This document shows, one piece after another, positions 1-7,054 of a stretch of 14,040 bases of DNA. The notes under the pieces were generated by a model. The model did not search any database. It was not told the origin of the DNA and worked only from the letters and a program-made list of their open reading frames with translations. Location: positions 1-14,040 of the forward strand of contig JAIXRD010000216.1 of NCBI GenBank assembly GCA_027485365.1. Direction: 5' to 3'. Position 1 is the first letter of the stretch, and every line of letters begins with the position of its first letter. The translations under genes were made by a program, and so were the position numbers. This DNA comes from Cryomorphaceae bacterium. GTDB taxonomy: Bacteria > Bacteroidota > Bacteroidia > Flavobacteriales_D > Crocinitomicaceae.

Positions 1-984
1 ATATAACGCAGATTCTGCTTGATCCATTAGAATGATTTTGCGTATGGCATATTTTATGACTTCTTTCGTAATTCCACTGCCAATCGATCCCGCCGCTCCA
101 GTAATGAGGATTGTTTTATCATGTAATTCCGCGGATAGTCGCTCATGGTTTAGCTGAATATGTGCCCTTCCCAACAGCTCTGAAATATCAATTTTCCCTA
201 TTTTTTTTGGTGTCAGTTCACCATTTACCCATGTGTTTGGGTCCTGAACCCGCTGGATTTTTACTTGCTTAGAAAGACATACATCTACCAAGGTTCGAAG
301 TAGTTCCGGCTTCGGTTTTCTTATGGCAACAATAACTTTCTCGATGTCCATTTCAGTTAATAGCCGCTCCAATTGTTCGGCATCGTAGACTTTGATTCCG
401 TCAATCCGATTACCAACTAAGGACGGATTATTATCGATAAATCCAATCACCTTTTGTTGTATTCGGTTGTCATTTTCTATGGTTCGTTTGGCGATGTTTC
501 CCATTGCCCCAGCGCCATATATAAAAACGCGTTCACTGATTTCTACCGATTTTACCGTTTCGATGTACCATAATTTAATAACAAAGCGGCTTCCAATTAA
601 AAACATTAAACTGATAATAAACTCCATTAGTAGTATGGAGCTCGGAAACAAATACGTAGTATCCCAAGTTATTGAACGAATTACGCTGATTACTATAAAT
701 AGTAAAGTAGAGGTGAGGTTAGCTTTTAAAATGCGCTGCGAATCTTGAATTGAGGTGTATCGCACTAACCCTTTATGTATACCAAAGACGTAAAAAACAA
801 GTCCTTTAATTAGCAAATAGGTTAGAAATTCAGGCCAGTGCAACAGCCATTCATTCTTCATAGCATAGAGGTTTGTGTTTAAGTCAAACCGAATAAAATA
901 AGCAAGAAGTAGAGAAAAAATAGAAACGAATAAATCAATTACGATTATGATCCAACGTGGTGTGGCCGTTTTTAATTTCAACAT
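1..984 (-). CDS. FlaA1/CapD-type nucleoside-diphosphate-sugar epimerase/dehydratase, N-terminal part
   Basis: The minus frame is open from ATG at 984 to the window edge, giving 328 residues; the C-terminal catalytic part lies outside. Residues 11-31, about 52-70, 91-104 and 116-131 are hydrophobic and read as four membrane helices. A first Rossmann domain follows, with nucleotide-binding motif GAGAMGN at 157-163. A second starts at 290 with TGAAGSIGS at 295-303 and the strand-2 acidic site LMDQAESALY at 319-328. This order is the hallmark of the membrane-bound FlaA1/CapD/WbpM family, which makes modified UDP-sugars (4,6-dehydratase or epimerase activity) for capsule, O-antigen or exopolysaccharide. 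The exact reaction cannot be told, because the catalytic motif is off the window. The start is firm because it precedes the first membrane helix. It lies only 12 bases after the U-tract of the upstream gene's terminator. Confidence 0.93.
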   Translation of the reverse strand, partial: MLKLKTATPRWIIIVIDLFVSIFSLLLAYFIRFDLNTNLYAMKNEWLLHWPEFLTYLLIKGLVFYVFGIHKGLVRYTSIQDSQRILKANLTSTLLFIVISVIRSITWDTTYLFPSSILLMEFIISLMFLIGSRFVIKLWYIETVKSVEISERVFIYGAGAMGNIAKRTIENDNRIQQKVIGFIDNNPSLVGNRIDGIKVYDAEQLERLLTEMDIEKVIVAIRKPKPELLRTLVDVCLSKQVKIQRVQDPNTWVNGELTPKKIGKIDISELLGRAHIQLNHERLSAELHDKTILITGAAGSIGSGITKEVIKYAIRKIILMDQAESALY

Positions 985-989
985 GAATC

Positions 990-997
990 CAAAGGTA
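990..997 (-). promoter_or_regulatory. Candidate -7 box for the FlaA1-like gene
   Basis: Read on the minus strand this is TACCTTTG, an exact match to the Bacteroidota TAnnTTTG -7 element. It ends five bases before the ATG at 984, so transcription would begin at about the start codon and give a leaderless mRNA. No TTTG-like -33 element lies at the expected 19-21 bases upstream; that space is the terminator hairpin. It is weak on its own. Confidence 0.3.
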
Positions 998-1025
998 AAA
1001 AAAAAGACCGCGTTTGCGGTCTTTT
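997..1025 (-). terminator. Rho-independent terminator of the 1043-1486 gene
   Basis: The six-pair stem GACCGC/GCGGTC has a 4-base loop and is extended by four A-T pairs. On the minus strand it is followed by nine T. It lies 17 bases after the stop codon of the secreted-protein gene and directly before the FlaA1-like start. On the plus strand the hairpin is followed by only four T, so termination should be mainly on the minus strand. Confidence 0.9.
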
Positions 1026-1042
1026 CAATTATTTAGTCTTGC

Positions 1043-1486
1043 TTAATGCAATCTGATCACGTTCATTTTAAAGTCGCTAAGTACCTCTTTGATGTATCCT
1101 TCTTTCATCGAAACAAAAACAGCTAAGGCTTGATTTGAGTCACTGTAGCAATTCCCTGCTTTAGTTTCACCTGCTTCTAAATTAAATGTAAATGTATATT
1201 CAGGATTATCACAGGTTCTGCAGTTCCCACCGTCGGTATCATAATACATGTCTTCTCTAACTTTAAGTGCTGCAGGATTTGCATTCGAATTGGTAATGCT
1301 AAGAATTTTGAAGGTCATGGTTTCATTTCGACTTTCATTTTTGCATTCTGTTAACTGAGCGATAATACTTACGCCGTTTTCATTGTATAATGTTTCTGGA
1401 TTTCCTACTGCAGTGGATGTTATTTTCTGGCCAAATGAAGTAATTGAAATGATTGCAAAAAATCCGATTAAAGAAATACGTAACAT
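1043..1486 (-). CDS. Small secreted protein of unknown function
   Basis: The 147-residue product begins with a typical signal peptide (MLRISLIGFF then ISITSFGQ), probably cleaved near residue 19-20. The mature part is polar and strand-like, with four cysteines at 48, 89, 92 and 113. The NCRTC pair at 88-92 suggests a disulfide or a small loop. No family is recognised. It probably acts in the periplasm or outside the cell. It is transcribed alone: its 5' side faces the divergent CYTH gene across about 100 bases and its 3' end has a strong terminator. The ATG at 1486 is chosen because it sits directly before the hydrophobic signal core. Its reality rests on the signal peptide, the terminator and fit to the surrounding gene layout. 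Confidence 0.75.
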   Translation of the reverse strand: MLRISLIGFFAIISITSFGQKITSTAVGNPETLYNENGVSIIAQLTECKNESRNETMTFKILSITNSNANPAALKVREDMYYDTDGGNCRTCDNPEYTFTFNLEAGETKAGNCYSDSNQALAVFVSMKEGYIKEVLSDFKMNVIRLH

Positions 1487-1532
1487 AAGCGTGGTTTTAG
1501 TTAAATTTATACAGGTTCAAGACGACAGCTCT

Positions 1533-1552
1533 TTCAAAATTGTTGCTTTGAA
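1533..1552. promoter_or_regulatory. Inverted repeat TTCAAA-N8-TTTGAA over the -33 element
   Basis: Six-base arms in perfect inversion are separated by eight bases, in the divergent region between the secreted-protein gene and the CYTH gene. The right arm covers the CYTH gene's -33 TTTG. The size and place would suit a regulator's operator, but short AT-rich inverted repeats arise easily by chance. Confidence 0.25.
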
Positions 1553-1577
1553 CGCTTAAAATTATTCAATATTTTTG
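1547..1577 (+). promoter_or_regulatory. Bacteroidota-type promoter of the CYTH gene
   Basis: TTTG at 1547-1550, a 19-base spacer and TATTTTTG at 1570-1577 match the Bacteroidota consensus (TTTG, about 19-21 bases, TAnnTTTG) in every defined position. The expected start of transcription near 1583 leaves a leader of only about six bases before the ATG at 1590. Confidence 0.75.
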
Positions 1578-1589
1578 AAAATATAAAAA

Positions 1590-2039
1590 ATGATTGAAAT
1601 AGAACGAAAATTTTTAATAAAAGATCGTATTGCATTGCGCGCCAAACTAATCAATGGCAAGCAAATTCGTCAGGGATATTTATTTACAGAACAAGCGAAG
1701 TCATGCAGGGTAAGAGTGAAGGGGACTAAGGGATTTTTAACCTTGAAGTTTGGTGCGGATATGTTGTCGCGTAATGAATTTGAGTATGAAATTCCGTTTG
1801 AAGAAGCGTGTGAGTTGCTTACGCATTGCGAGAAAGTTTTACAAAAAACAAGGTATGAAATCCCCGCAGGTGATCACGTTTGGGAAATTGACGTATTTAG
1901 TGGGGCTTTAGACGGACTTATGCTTGCTGAAATTGAGTTGTGTGATGCGGATGAAACCATTCAGCTTCCTTCATGGGTTGGAGAGGAAGTAACGCATGAC
2001 CCAAGGTACCTTAATGTGAATTTAATTAAAGGGCTATAG
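1590..2039 (+). CDS. CYTH domain protein (triphosphatase-like)
   Basis: The 149-residue protein is a single CYTH domain of normal length for short bacterial members. It opens with the diagnostic EIERKFL at 3-9 (ExExK motif, metal and triphosphate binding). The other tunnel residues follow in order: QGYL at 28-31, RVRVKG at 40-45, the K53 region (TLKF), EFEYEIP at 63-69, KTRY at 86-89, WEIDVF at 98-103 and AEIEL at 113-117, ending in the family's HDPRYLN at 136-142. Family members hydrolyse inorganic triphosphate or thiamine triphosphate, or are class IV adenylate cyclases. The true substrate cannot be read from sequence; inorganic triphosphate is the best guess. The protein is cytosolic, with no signal peptide. 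It has its own strong promoter. Its TAG abuts, with no gap, the stop codon of the convergent gene. Confidence 0.93.
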   Translation: MIEIERKFLIKDRIALRAKLINGKQIRQGYLFTEQAKSCRVRVKGTKGFLTLKFGADMLSRNEFEYEIPFEEACELLTHCEKVLQKTRYEIPAGDHVWEIDVFSGALDGLMLAEIELCDADETIQLPSWVGEEVTHDPRYLNVNLIKGL

Positions 2040-2360
2040 TCAAATTCGTTCAGGAGCTGCTGAAATACAATCTACCACGGCACCTCCGATATCAACCTTA
2101 AAATAACTTGTAAAATCAGTAGCATCGTTTATTTCGAATGGCATTTCCGTGTGCTCAACCAATTGATTGAACTCGTTTGTTGCTATTTTTTTCATGTATT
2201 TTTTGATGACCGTTTCTTCATCCCAAATGTCCTCATCAATTAAATAAATCGTAGGCTCATGGAATGCAATGAAATCTTTATCTTCAACTAACGGACCAAC
2301 TAGTTGCCAGAATTTCTCGGTTGGATGGACGTACAAGAATGCACGATTAAGTGTTTTCAT
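2040..2360 (-). CDS. Short cytosolic-looking protein of unknown function
   Basis: The 106-residue product begins MKTLNRAFLYVHPTEKF. I chose ATG at 2360 over a TTG at 2426 because the ATG leaves a 7-base gap after the upstream lipoprotein's stop, whereas the TTG would force a 59-base overlap. There is no signal peptide, no membrane helix and no motif I recognise. The chain is acidic and mixed alpha/beta (DEDIWDEETVIKKYMKK around the middle) and has one cysteine near the end. The close spacing implies a shared mRNA with the lipoprotein gene. It could be a small partner or immunity-like protein, but nothing in the sequence shows that. It ends stop-to-stop with the convergent CYTH gene. Confidence 0.7.
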   Translation of the reverse strand: MKTLNRAFLYVHPTEKFWQLVGPLVEDKDFIAFHEPTIYLIDEDIWDEETVIKKYMKKIATNEFNQLVEHTEMPFEINDATDFTSYFKVDIGGAVVDCISAAPERI

Positions 2361-2367
2361 AGGGTTA

Positions 2368-2994
2368 TTACTTCGTGTTTTTTTGTGGTATTGTCCATCT
2401 ACACAGCTTACCTTTAGCTTGCTCAATTATGAGTATGGTACTGTCTTTTGGATTGGAATATTTTTGATAAGTAATCCATTTTTTTACTTCTAATTTAGAT
2501 GTAGAATTTACTTGTACTATAGAGGTTTTATTGATCAATATAAGCATGTTCTCTGAGGAAATTTCTCTTCTTCCAAACCATGTAATTTGTTTTTCGTCAG
2601 GGCCAAAATGATCGAGCCAATTAAACAAGGCATGTTTACGTGCCAATGTATCTTTAAACTTCCATTCACCAACAAAGGTTTTACTTGAACTGTTGCTCAA
2701 TTCAAAATGAGTCCTATTCGGTTTCTTTCCATTGCTAAAGCGATCAAGAAAATGTAGGCGCGGATCTAACTGAATGGAGTCAAAGACCAACCCAACGCTG
2801 TCATTTATGTATCTTGTTAAATAGGGTAGTAGGGTATCTTGGTTCTTGTGCGATGTGGTTTCTTTTTTTTTGTGATCTGGGCGTATGTCTTCAAAGGCTT
2901 TAACCTTGCCCTTTGTTTGGTTTGAACAGCCAACGCTGAGTGCACCAATAAACAAAAGTGTTATATAAAAAAGAGACGTATGATTCGCTTTCAT
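2368..2994 (-). CDS. Putative lipoprotein of unknown function
   Basis: The 208-residue product has a lipoprotein signal peptide: a positive start, a hydrophobic core at about 9-20, and a lipobox-like SVGC ending at Cys23. A lysine-rich linker follows (about 27-50, with HKKKE) before a folded domain with many aromatic residues, including WFGRRE and an alternating beta-like C-terminal half. It is therefore likely anchored to the periplasmic face of a membrane. The family is not recognised. It is the first gene of a two-gene unit with the 106-residue protein 7 bases downstream. The divergent 72-base region before it holds a one-mismatch -7 box (TAAAATTG, 3005-3012), ten bases from the ATG. Confidence 0.8.
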   Translation of the reverse strand: MKANHTSLFYITLLFIGALSVGCSNQTKGKVKAFEDIRPDHKKKETTSHKNQDTLLPYLTRYINDSVGLVFDSIQLDPRLHFLDRFSNGKKPNRTHFELSNSSSKTFVGEWKFKDTLARKHALFNWLDHFGPDEKQITWFGRREISSENMLILINKTSIVQVNSTSKLEVKKWITYQKYSNPKDSTILIIEQAKGKLCRWTIPQKNTK

Positions 2995-3045
2995 GTTTCA
3001 ATTACAATTTTAACGATTTCTTAGAAATTTTAGGGGCACATTGCT

Positions 3046-3053
3046 TATTTTTG
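3046..3053 (+). promoter_or_regulatory. -7 box of the 3067-3609 lipoprotein gene
   Basis: TATTTTTG is an exact TAnnTTTG match, identical to the CYTH gene's -7 box, and ends 13 bases before the ATG (12 in the CYTH gene). The -33 position holds only TTAG at 3021-3024, a weak match 21 bases upstream. Confidence 0.55.
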
Positions 3054-3066
3054 TAAAAAAAACAAC

Positions 3067-3609
3067 ATGAAAACATTTGTATTATATGCATCGATTCTTT
3101 TGTTACTTTCCGCGTGTGCTACGCAGGTTCCATACACCAACATGATTCGTGATGAGTTTTCGTTGGATTCTGAAGAGAAAATGGGGAAAGTACAATTCTA
3201 TATTTCTCATACCATCGTAATGGACGAGGAAGTTAAAAATGAGAATTCTACCACTACTGCCAACGGAACCCTAATTAACAGTTCGTCTACCAAAAAGGAA
3301 TCTGTAATAATTCAAGCAGGAACTCCGTGCGTTTTTGATTCCTATGGTCCAAAGGGAGAAATGTATATTCGATTTGAAACAGGTGAAGGTAAAATATTAA
3401 AATTTTCTTCTAAAAATGAATCCAATCGTCGTTATTATTTTGATGTTGATTGGAATCAAGCGGGTGGTCCTAAAATTAAATATGGTGATGTTACCTATAA
3501 AATTGATGTACTTCGAGGAAGCCCAAGGTCTGCTTACATCAAAGTAGCAAAAAAGAAACTCGAAAAAGTAAAAAGAAAAGACCGTTTCGTTCGAGGAATG
3601 AAAGTCTAA
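3067..3609 (+). CDS. Putative lipoprotein of unknown function
   Basis: The 180-residue product begins with a clear type II signal peptide; the hydrophobic run ILLLLSAC ends in the lipobox LSAC with lipid-acceptor Cys17. The mature part has a Ser/Thr-rich low-complexity stretch at about 59-75 (STTTANGT, INSSST), then a beta-rich region containing YYFDVDW, and a strongly basic C-terminal tail at about 161-179 (KKKLEKVKRK). A second cysteine is at 88. No enzymatic motif is seen; a structural or envelope role is a guess. The gene has its own -7 box and terminator, so it is likely monocistronic, although read-through would enter the Asp-box protein gene, whose start is only 11 bases past the terminator. 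Confidence 0.85.
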   Translation: MKTFVLYASILLLLSACATQVPYTNMIRDEFSLDSEEKMGKVQFYISHTIVMDEEVKNENSTTTANGTLINSSSTKKESVIIQAGTPCVFDSYGPKGEMYIRFETGEGKILKFSSKNESNRRYYFDVDWNQAGGPKIKYGDVTYKIDVLRGSPRSAYIKVAKKKLEKVKRKDRFVRGMKV

Positions 3610-3622
3610 TAAAATTATAACC

Positions 3623-3646
3623 AGCCATTCATTAGAATGGCTTTTT
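3623..3646 (+). terminator. Rho-independent terminator after the 3067-3609 gene
   Basis: The stem AGCCATTC/GAATGGCT (eight perfect pairs) has loop ATTA and is followed by five T on the plus strand. It starts 13 bases after the stop codon. The next gene's ATG at 3658 lies only 11 bases beyond the T-run, so this hairpin may also meter read-through into that gene. Confidence 0.88.
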
Positions 3647-3657
3647 AATGTTCATTT

Positions 3658-6600
3658 ATGAGAAAATTCACCGCAATTGTGCTTTTATGGCATGTTTTTG
3701 CATTCGCACAGAAAAAAACTGAAATTAAAGAAGTTAATAAGCTCAATTTCGATGCCGGAACGGTTTCTGCTTTGAGTTTCCGTATGGTTGGTCCCGCGCT
3801 TACATCAGGCAGGGTCGCTGATATTGCTGTACACCCCACCAATAAAGATTTATGGTATATCGCTGCAGCCAGTGGAGGTGTATGGATTACCAAAAATCAT
3901 GGCATAACCTTTCAACCGATTTTCGATGGCTATGGAAGTTATTCTATTGGTTGTGTTGAACTCGCTCCTTCTAATCCAAGCACTGTTTGGGTAGGGTCTG
4001 GAGAAAACAACAATCAACGTTCGGTGAGCTTTGGCGATGGGGTTTATAAATCAGTGGATGGCGGTAAGTCATTTACCAACATGGGTCTAAAACAATCAGA
4101 GCACATTGGAAGTATTGTCATTCATCCAACGAATGAAAATGTATTGTGGGTTGCTGCGTATGGACCTCTTTGGAGTAAAGGAGGAGAACGCGGCGTTTAT
4201 AAGTCTGTTGATGGCGGTAAAACATGGAAAAGAACGCTATTCGTTTCTGATGATACAGGAATTGCGGAGGTAGTTATTGATCCAAGTAATCCAGAAATTC
4301 TGTATGCCTCTGCACATCAGCGTAGAAGACATGAATGGACATATATTGGAGGAGGACCTGAATCTACGCTGTACAAATCCACAGACGGTGGAGAAACGTG
4401 GCGTGAAATTGCTGCAGGATTGCCAAAATCAGACATGGGTAGAATTGGTCTTGCTGTTTCTCCAGCTGATCCGAATTGGGTATATGCTATTGTTGAAGGA
4501 CGTTATGATAAGGGTGGTGTTTTTCTGAGCACCAATAAAGGGGAATCTTGGGCAAAGCAAGGAGGCTTTTCAACCAGTGGAAATTACTATCAGGAGATTT
4601 TTTGTGACCCATTAAATAAACGTAAAGTATTTGCGATGGACACCTACATGCATCACACAGAAGATGCAGGGGTTACCTTTAAGCCAACGGGGGAATCACA
4701 CAAGCACGTAGACAATCATGTCATTTGGATTGACCCATCGAATACAGACCATTGGTTGGTAGGATGTGATGGTGGAGTTTATGAAACCTATAGTCATGCG
4801 AAGGAATGGCGATTTTTTGATAACCTACCAATTACGCAATTTTATAAAGTAACCACAGACAACGATTATCCATTTTATAATATCTACGGCGGAACTCAAG
4901 ATAATAATTCCATGGGTGGTCCTTCCGGTACAACGAATGTAAGTGGGATATTAAATACGGATTGGTTTATTACGAATGGGGGAGATGGATTTGAGTCAGC
5001 AACAGATTGGAGCAATCCGAACATTACCTTTGCGCAAGCCCAGTACGGTTGGTTAGTTCGTTACGATAAACAAAGTGGAGAAAAAGTTCCGATTCAACCG
5101 ATGCCGGCAAAAGGTCAGCCTGGGTATCGTTGGAACTGGGATGCGCCGTTGCTCGTCTCTAAACATGATGCATCTACCTTATATTTCGCCGCAAATAAGG
5201 TATTTAAGTCTACCAATAAAGGAGATGATTGGACAGAAATTTCACCGGATTTAACACGTCAATTGGATCGCAATAAAGTGCCTGTTATGGGACAGGTTTG
5301 GAGTATTGATGCCGTCATGAAGAATGCATCCACTACCGTATATGGTAATGTGGTAGCCTTAGACGAATCGCCTCTTAAAAAAGGAGTGCTTTATGCGGGA
5401 ACAGACGATGGACTAATTCAAGTTTCACAAAATGAAGGTAAGGATTGGAAAAAGATCGATGCCATTCCAGGGGTTCCGGCTCAAACCCGAGTGAATATGT
5501 TAACTGCATCACGTTTTAATGATCAAGTGGTATATGCTGCGTTTAATAATCAACGCAACGGGGATTTTAAACCGTATTTATTTAAGTCTTCGGATCGTGG
5601 AACCACCTGGACGTCCATATCAAGTAATTTACCGGATCGCGGAACCGTATATTGCATTAAGCAAGATTTTAAAACTCCCAATTTACTCTTTGTTGGAACC
5701 GAGTTTGGAGCATATTTTACCACGGACGAAGGACAGCATTGGACAAAACTAAGTGGCTTACCAACCATTGCTGTGTATGATTTAGAAATCCAAGAGCGTG
5801 AATGCGATTTGGTAGCTGCAACGTTTGGACGTGGGTTTTATGTATTGGATAACTACAGTCCACTTAGGGGATTAACCACAGAGGTATTAAATAAAAAAGC
5901 ACACCTGTTTGACACCGAGGATGCCTTGTTGTATGTTCCAGCTGATCCTCTAGGGCTAGAAGGGACTGGTTTTCAAGGACATAACATGTGGGCATCGGAG
6001 AATCCTTCCTTTGGTGCCGTATTCAACTTTTACATGAAAGATGATATTCAATCACTGAAAAGTAAACGTCAAGAAAAAGAGAAGGCGCTTGAAAAGGATA
6101 AAAAAGAGGTGAATTACCCAACGATGAATGAATTGCGTGCAGAGATTCAGGAAACACAAGCAACGTGTATTTGGGCAATATCGAATGAAGCAGGTAAAGA
6201 GATCAAGCGTTTTACTACAACGCCGGCTAAGGGAATTTCTCGTATAACATGGAATTTGAGAAGTAATCCTACAACTACGGTGAATGGAGGTAATAATGGA
6301 TTTTTAGTTCCTGCTGGAAAGTATTCGCTGGAAGTTTATTTGGTAAGTAATAAAGGAATAGACACCTTGGTTAAGCAGCATGTATTTAATGTGAAGGCGT
6401 TGGGCAATCAAACGTTAATCGCAAAGAATCCTGAAGAACTAAATGCATTCAGAAAAGAGGTGGCAGAAGTGAGCAGAAAAGTAAGTGGCGTAGGAGAAAT
6501 CATACAGGAATTTGTCACGCAGCTTGGATTGGTGGAAACCGCATTGTTAAATTATCCGAATACCGATGTTCGTTTGTTAAAAGAAGTAAAGGCCTTGAGT

Positions 6601-6900
6601 CTTGGTTTAGATTCTTGTAAGCTTATCATGTACGGAGATGAATTATTAACCAAACATGAATTTGAATCAGCTCCGAGTATGACAGGACGTTTAGGTATGG
6701 TGGAGTATATGTTGTATGACAATACTGCGGGCGTAACCAATACACATCGTTCGAATTTGGCTGCTGTGAAGGAAGAATTTACCGGTGTTTCATCCCGGAT
6801 TAAACAAATGCTTTCCACGTTTTATGGTATAGAAGAGCAATTAGCATTAGTTCCAATTCCGTATACAAAATCACGAGGACTGCTTTGGAAGGAGGATTAA
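3658..6900 (+). CDS. Large secreted Asp-box (BNR/sortilin-like) beta-propeller protein
   Basis: This is a 1080-residue protein with a signal peptide (MRKFTAIVLLWHVFAFAQ, cleavage near 18). It carries many Asp-box repeats of the S-x-D-x-G-x-x-W type: YKSVDGGKSF near 130, YKSVDGGKTW near 180, YKSTDGGETW near 240, LSTNKGESW near 290, FKSTNKGDDW near 517, FKSSDRGTTW near 643 and FTTDEGQHW near 687. These build one or two beta-propellers of the kind annotated as VPS10/sortilin or 'glycosyl hydrolase' BNR proteins, common and mostly uncharacterised in Bacteroidota. A Lys/Glu-rich coiled stretch at about 800-825 and an Ig/FlgD-like segment (ISRITWNLRSN, then VPAGKYSLEVYL) follow, then a helical tail. 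No catalytic residues can be assigned, so enzymatic activity is not shown. No type IX C-terminal sorting domain is evident. It has no clear promoter of its own in the 48 bases before it. Confidence 0.94.
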   Translation: MRKFTAIVLLWHVFAFAQKKTEIKEVNKLNFDAGTVSALSFRMVGPALTSGRVADIAVHPTNKDLWYIAAASGGVWITKNHGITFQPIFDGYGSYSIGCVELAPSNPSTVWVGSGENNNQRSVSFGDGVYKSVDGGKSFTNMGLKQSEHIGSIVIHPTNENVLWVAAYGPLWSKGGERGVYKSVDGGKTWKRTLFVSDDTGIAEVVIDPSNPEILYASAHQRRRHEWTYIGGGPESTLYKSTDGGETWREIAAGLPKSDMGRIGLAVSPADPNWVYAIVEGRYDKGGVFLSTNKGESWAKQGGFSTSGNYYQEIFCDPLNKRKVFAMDTYMHHTEDAGVTFKPTGESHKHVDNHVIWIDPSNTDHWLVGCDGGVYETYSHAKEWRFFDNLPITQFYKVTTDNDYPFYNIYGGTQDNNSMGGPSGTTNVSGILNTDWFITNGGDGFESATDWSNPNITFAQAQYGWLVRYDKQSGEKVPIQPMPAKGQPGYRWNWDAPLLVSKHDASTLYFAANKVFKSTNKGDDWTEISPDLTRQLDRNKVPVMGQVWSIDAVMKNASTTVYGNVVALDESPLKKGVLYAGTDDGLIQVSQNEGKDWKKIDAIPGVPAQTRVNMLTASRFNDQVVYAAFNNQRNGDFKPYLFKSSDRGTTWTSISSNLPDRGTVYCIKQDFKTPNLLFVGTEFGAYFTTDEGQHWTKLSGLPTIAVYDLEIQERECDLVAATFGRGFYVLDNYSPLRGLTTEVLNKKAHLFDTEDALLYVPADPLGLEGTGFQGHNMWASENPSFGAVFNFYMKDDIQSLKSKRQEKEKALEKDKKEVNYPTMNELRAEIQETQATCIWAISNEAGKEIKRFTTTPAKGISRITWNLRSNPTTTVNGGNNGFLVPAGKYSLEVYLVSNKGIDTLVKQHVFNVKALGNQTLIAKNPEELNAFRKEVAEVSRKVSGVGEIIQEFVTQLGLVETALLNYPNTDVRLLKEVKALSLGLDSCKLIMYGDELLTKHEFESAPSMTGRLGMVEYMLYDNTAGVTNTHRSNLAAVKEEFTGVSSRIKQMLSTFYGIEEQLALVPIPYTKSRGLLWKED

Positions 6901-7032
6901 AGTGATTGAGGTAAACCACTCGTTAGTTCAGGTAATAAGTTAGGTGAGATGTTATGTAGCAGATAGTTTTCCGTAGGACTGCCTCTATTCCTAAATTACA
7001 TGTCGAAACAATTTTTTTATCCTTAAATCGGG

Positions 7033-7050
7033 AGCTAATTACAGTTAGCT
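7033..7050. terminator. Weak hairpin between converging genes
   Basis: AGCTAA and TTAGCT form a six-pair AT-rich stem with a 6-base loop in the 154-base gap between the Asp-box gene and the symporter gene. The plus side is followed by AATTTTAT, a poor U-tract; the minus side has none. The remaining part of this gap shows only a run of seven T (about 7013-7019) and no ORF. Confidence 0.25.
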
Positions 7051-7054
7051 AATT

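Noticed and set aside
392..748. Plus-strand 118-codon ORF
   Set aside because: It lies wholly antisense to the FlaA1-like gene, whose protein motifs are unmistakable.
2361..2426. Extended start (TTG at 2426) for the short unknown gene
   Set aside because: It would overlap the lipoprotein gene by 59 bases; ATG at 2360 fits a normal 7-base gap.
5519..5768. Overlapping ORFs on both strands in the Asp-box gene (and similar at 4277-4528 and 6552-6818)
   Set aside because: They are shadows of the 1080-residue reading frame, with no protein features of their own.
6974..6993. TAGGA/TCCTA hairpin after the Asp-box gene
   Set aside because: Only five pairs and no following U-tract; not a credible terminator.
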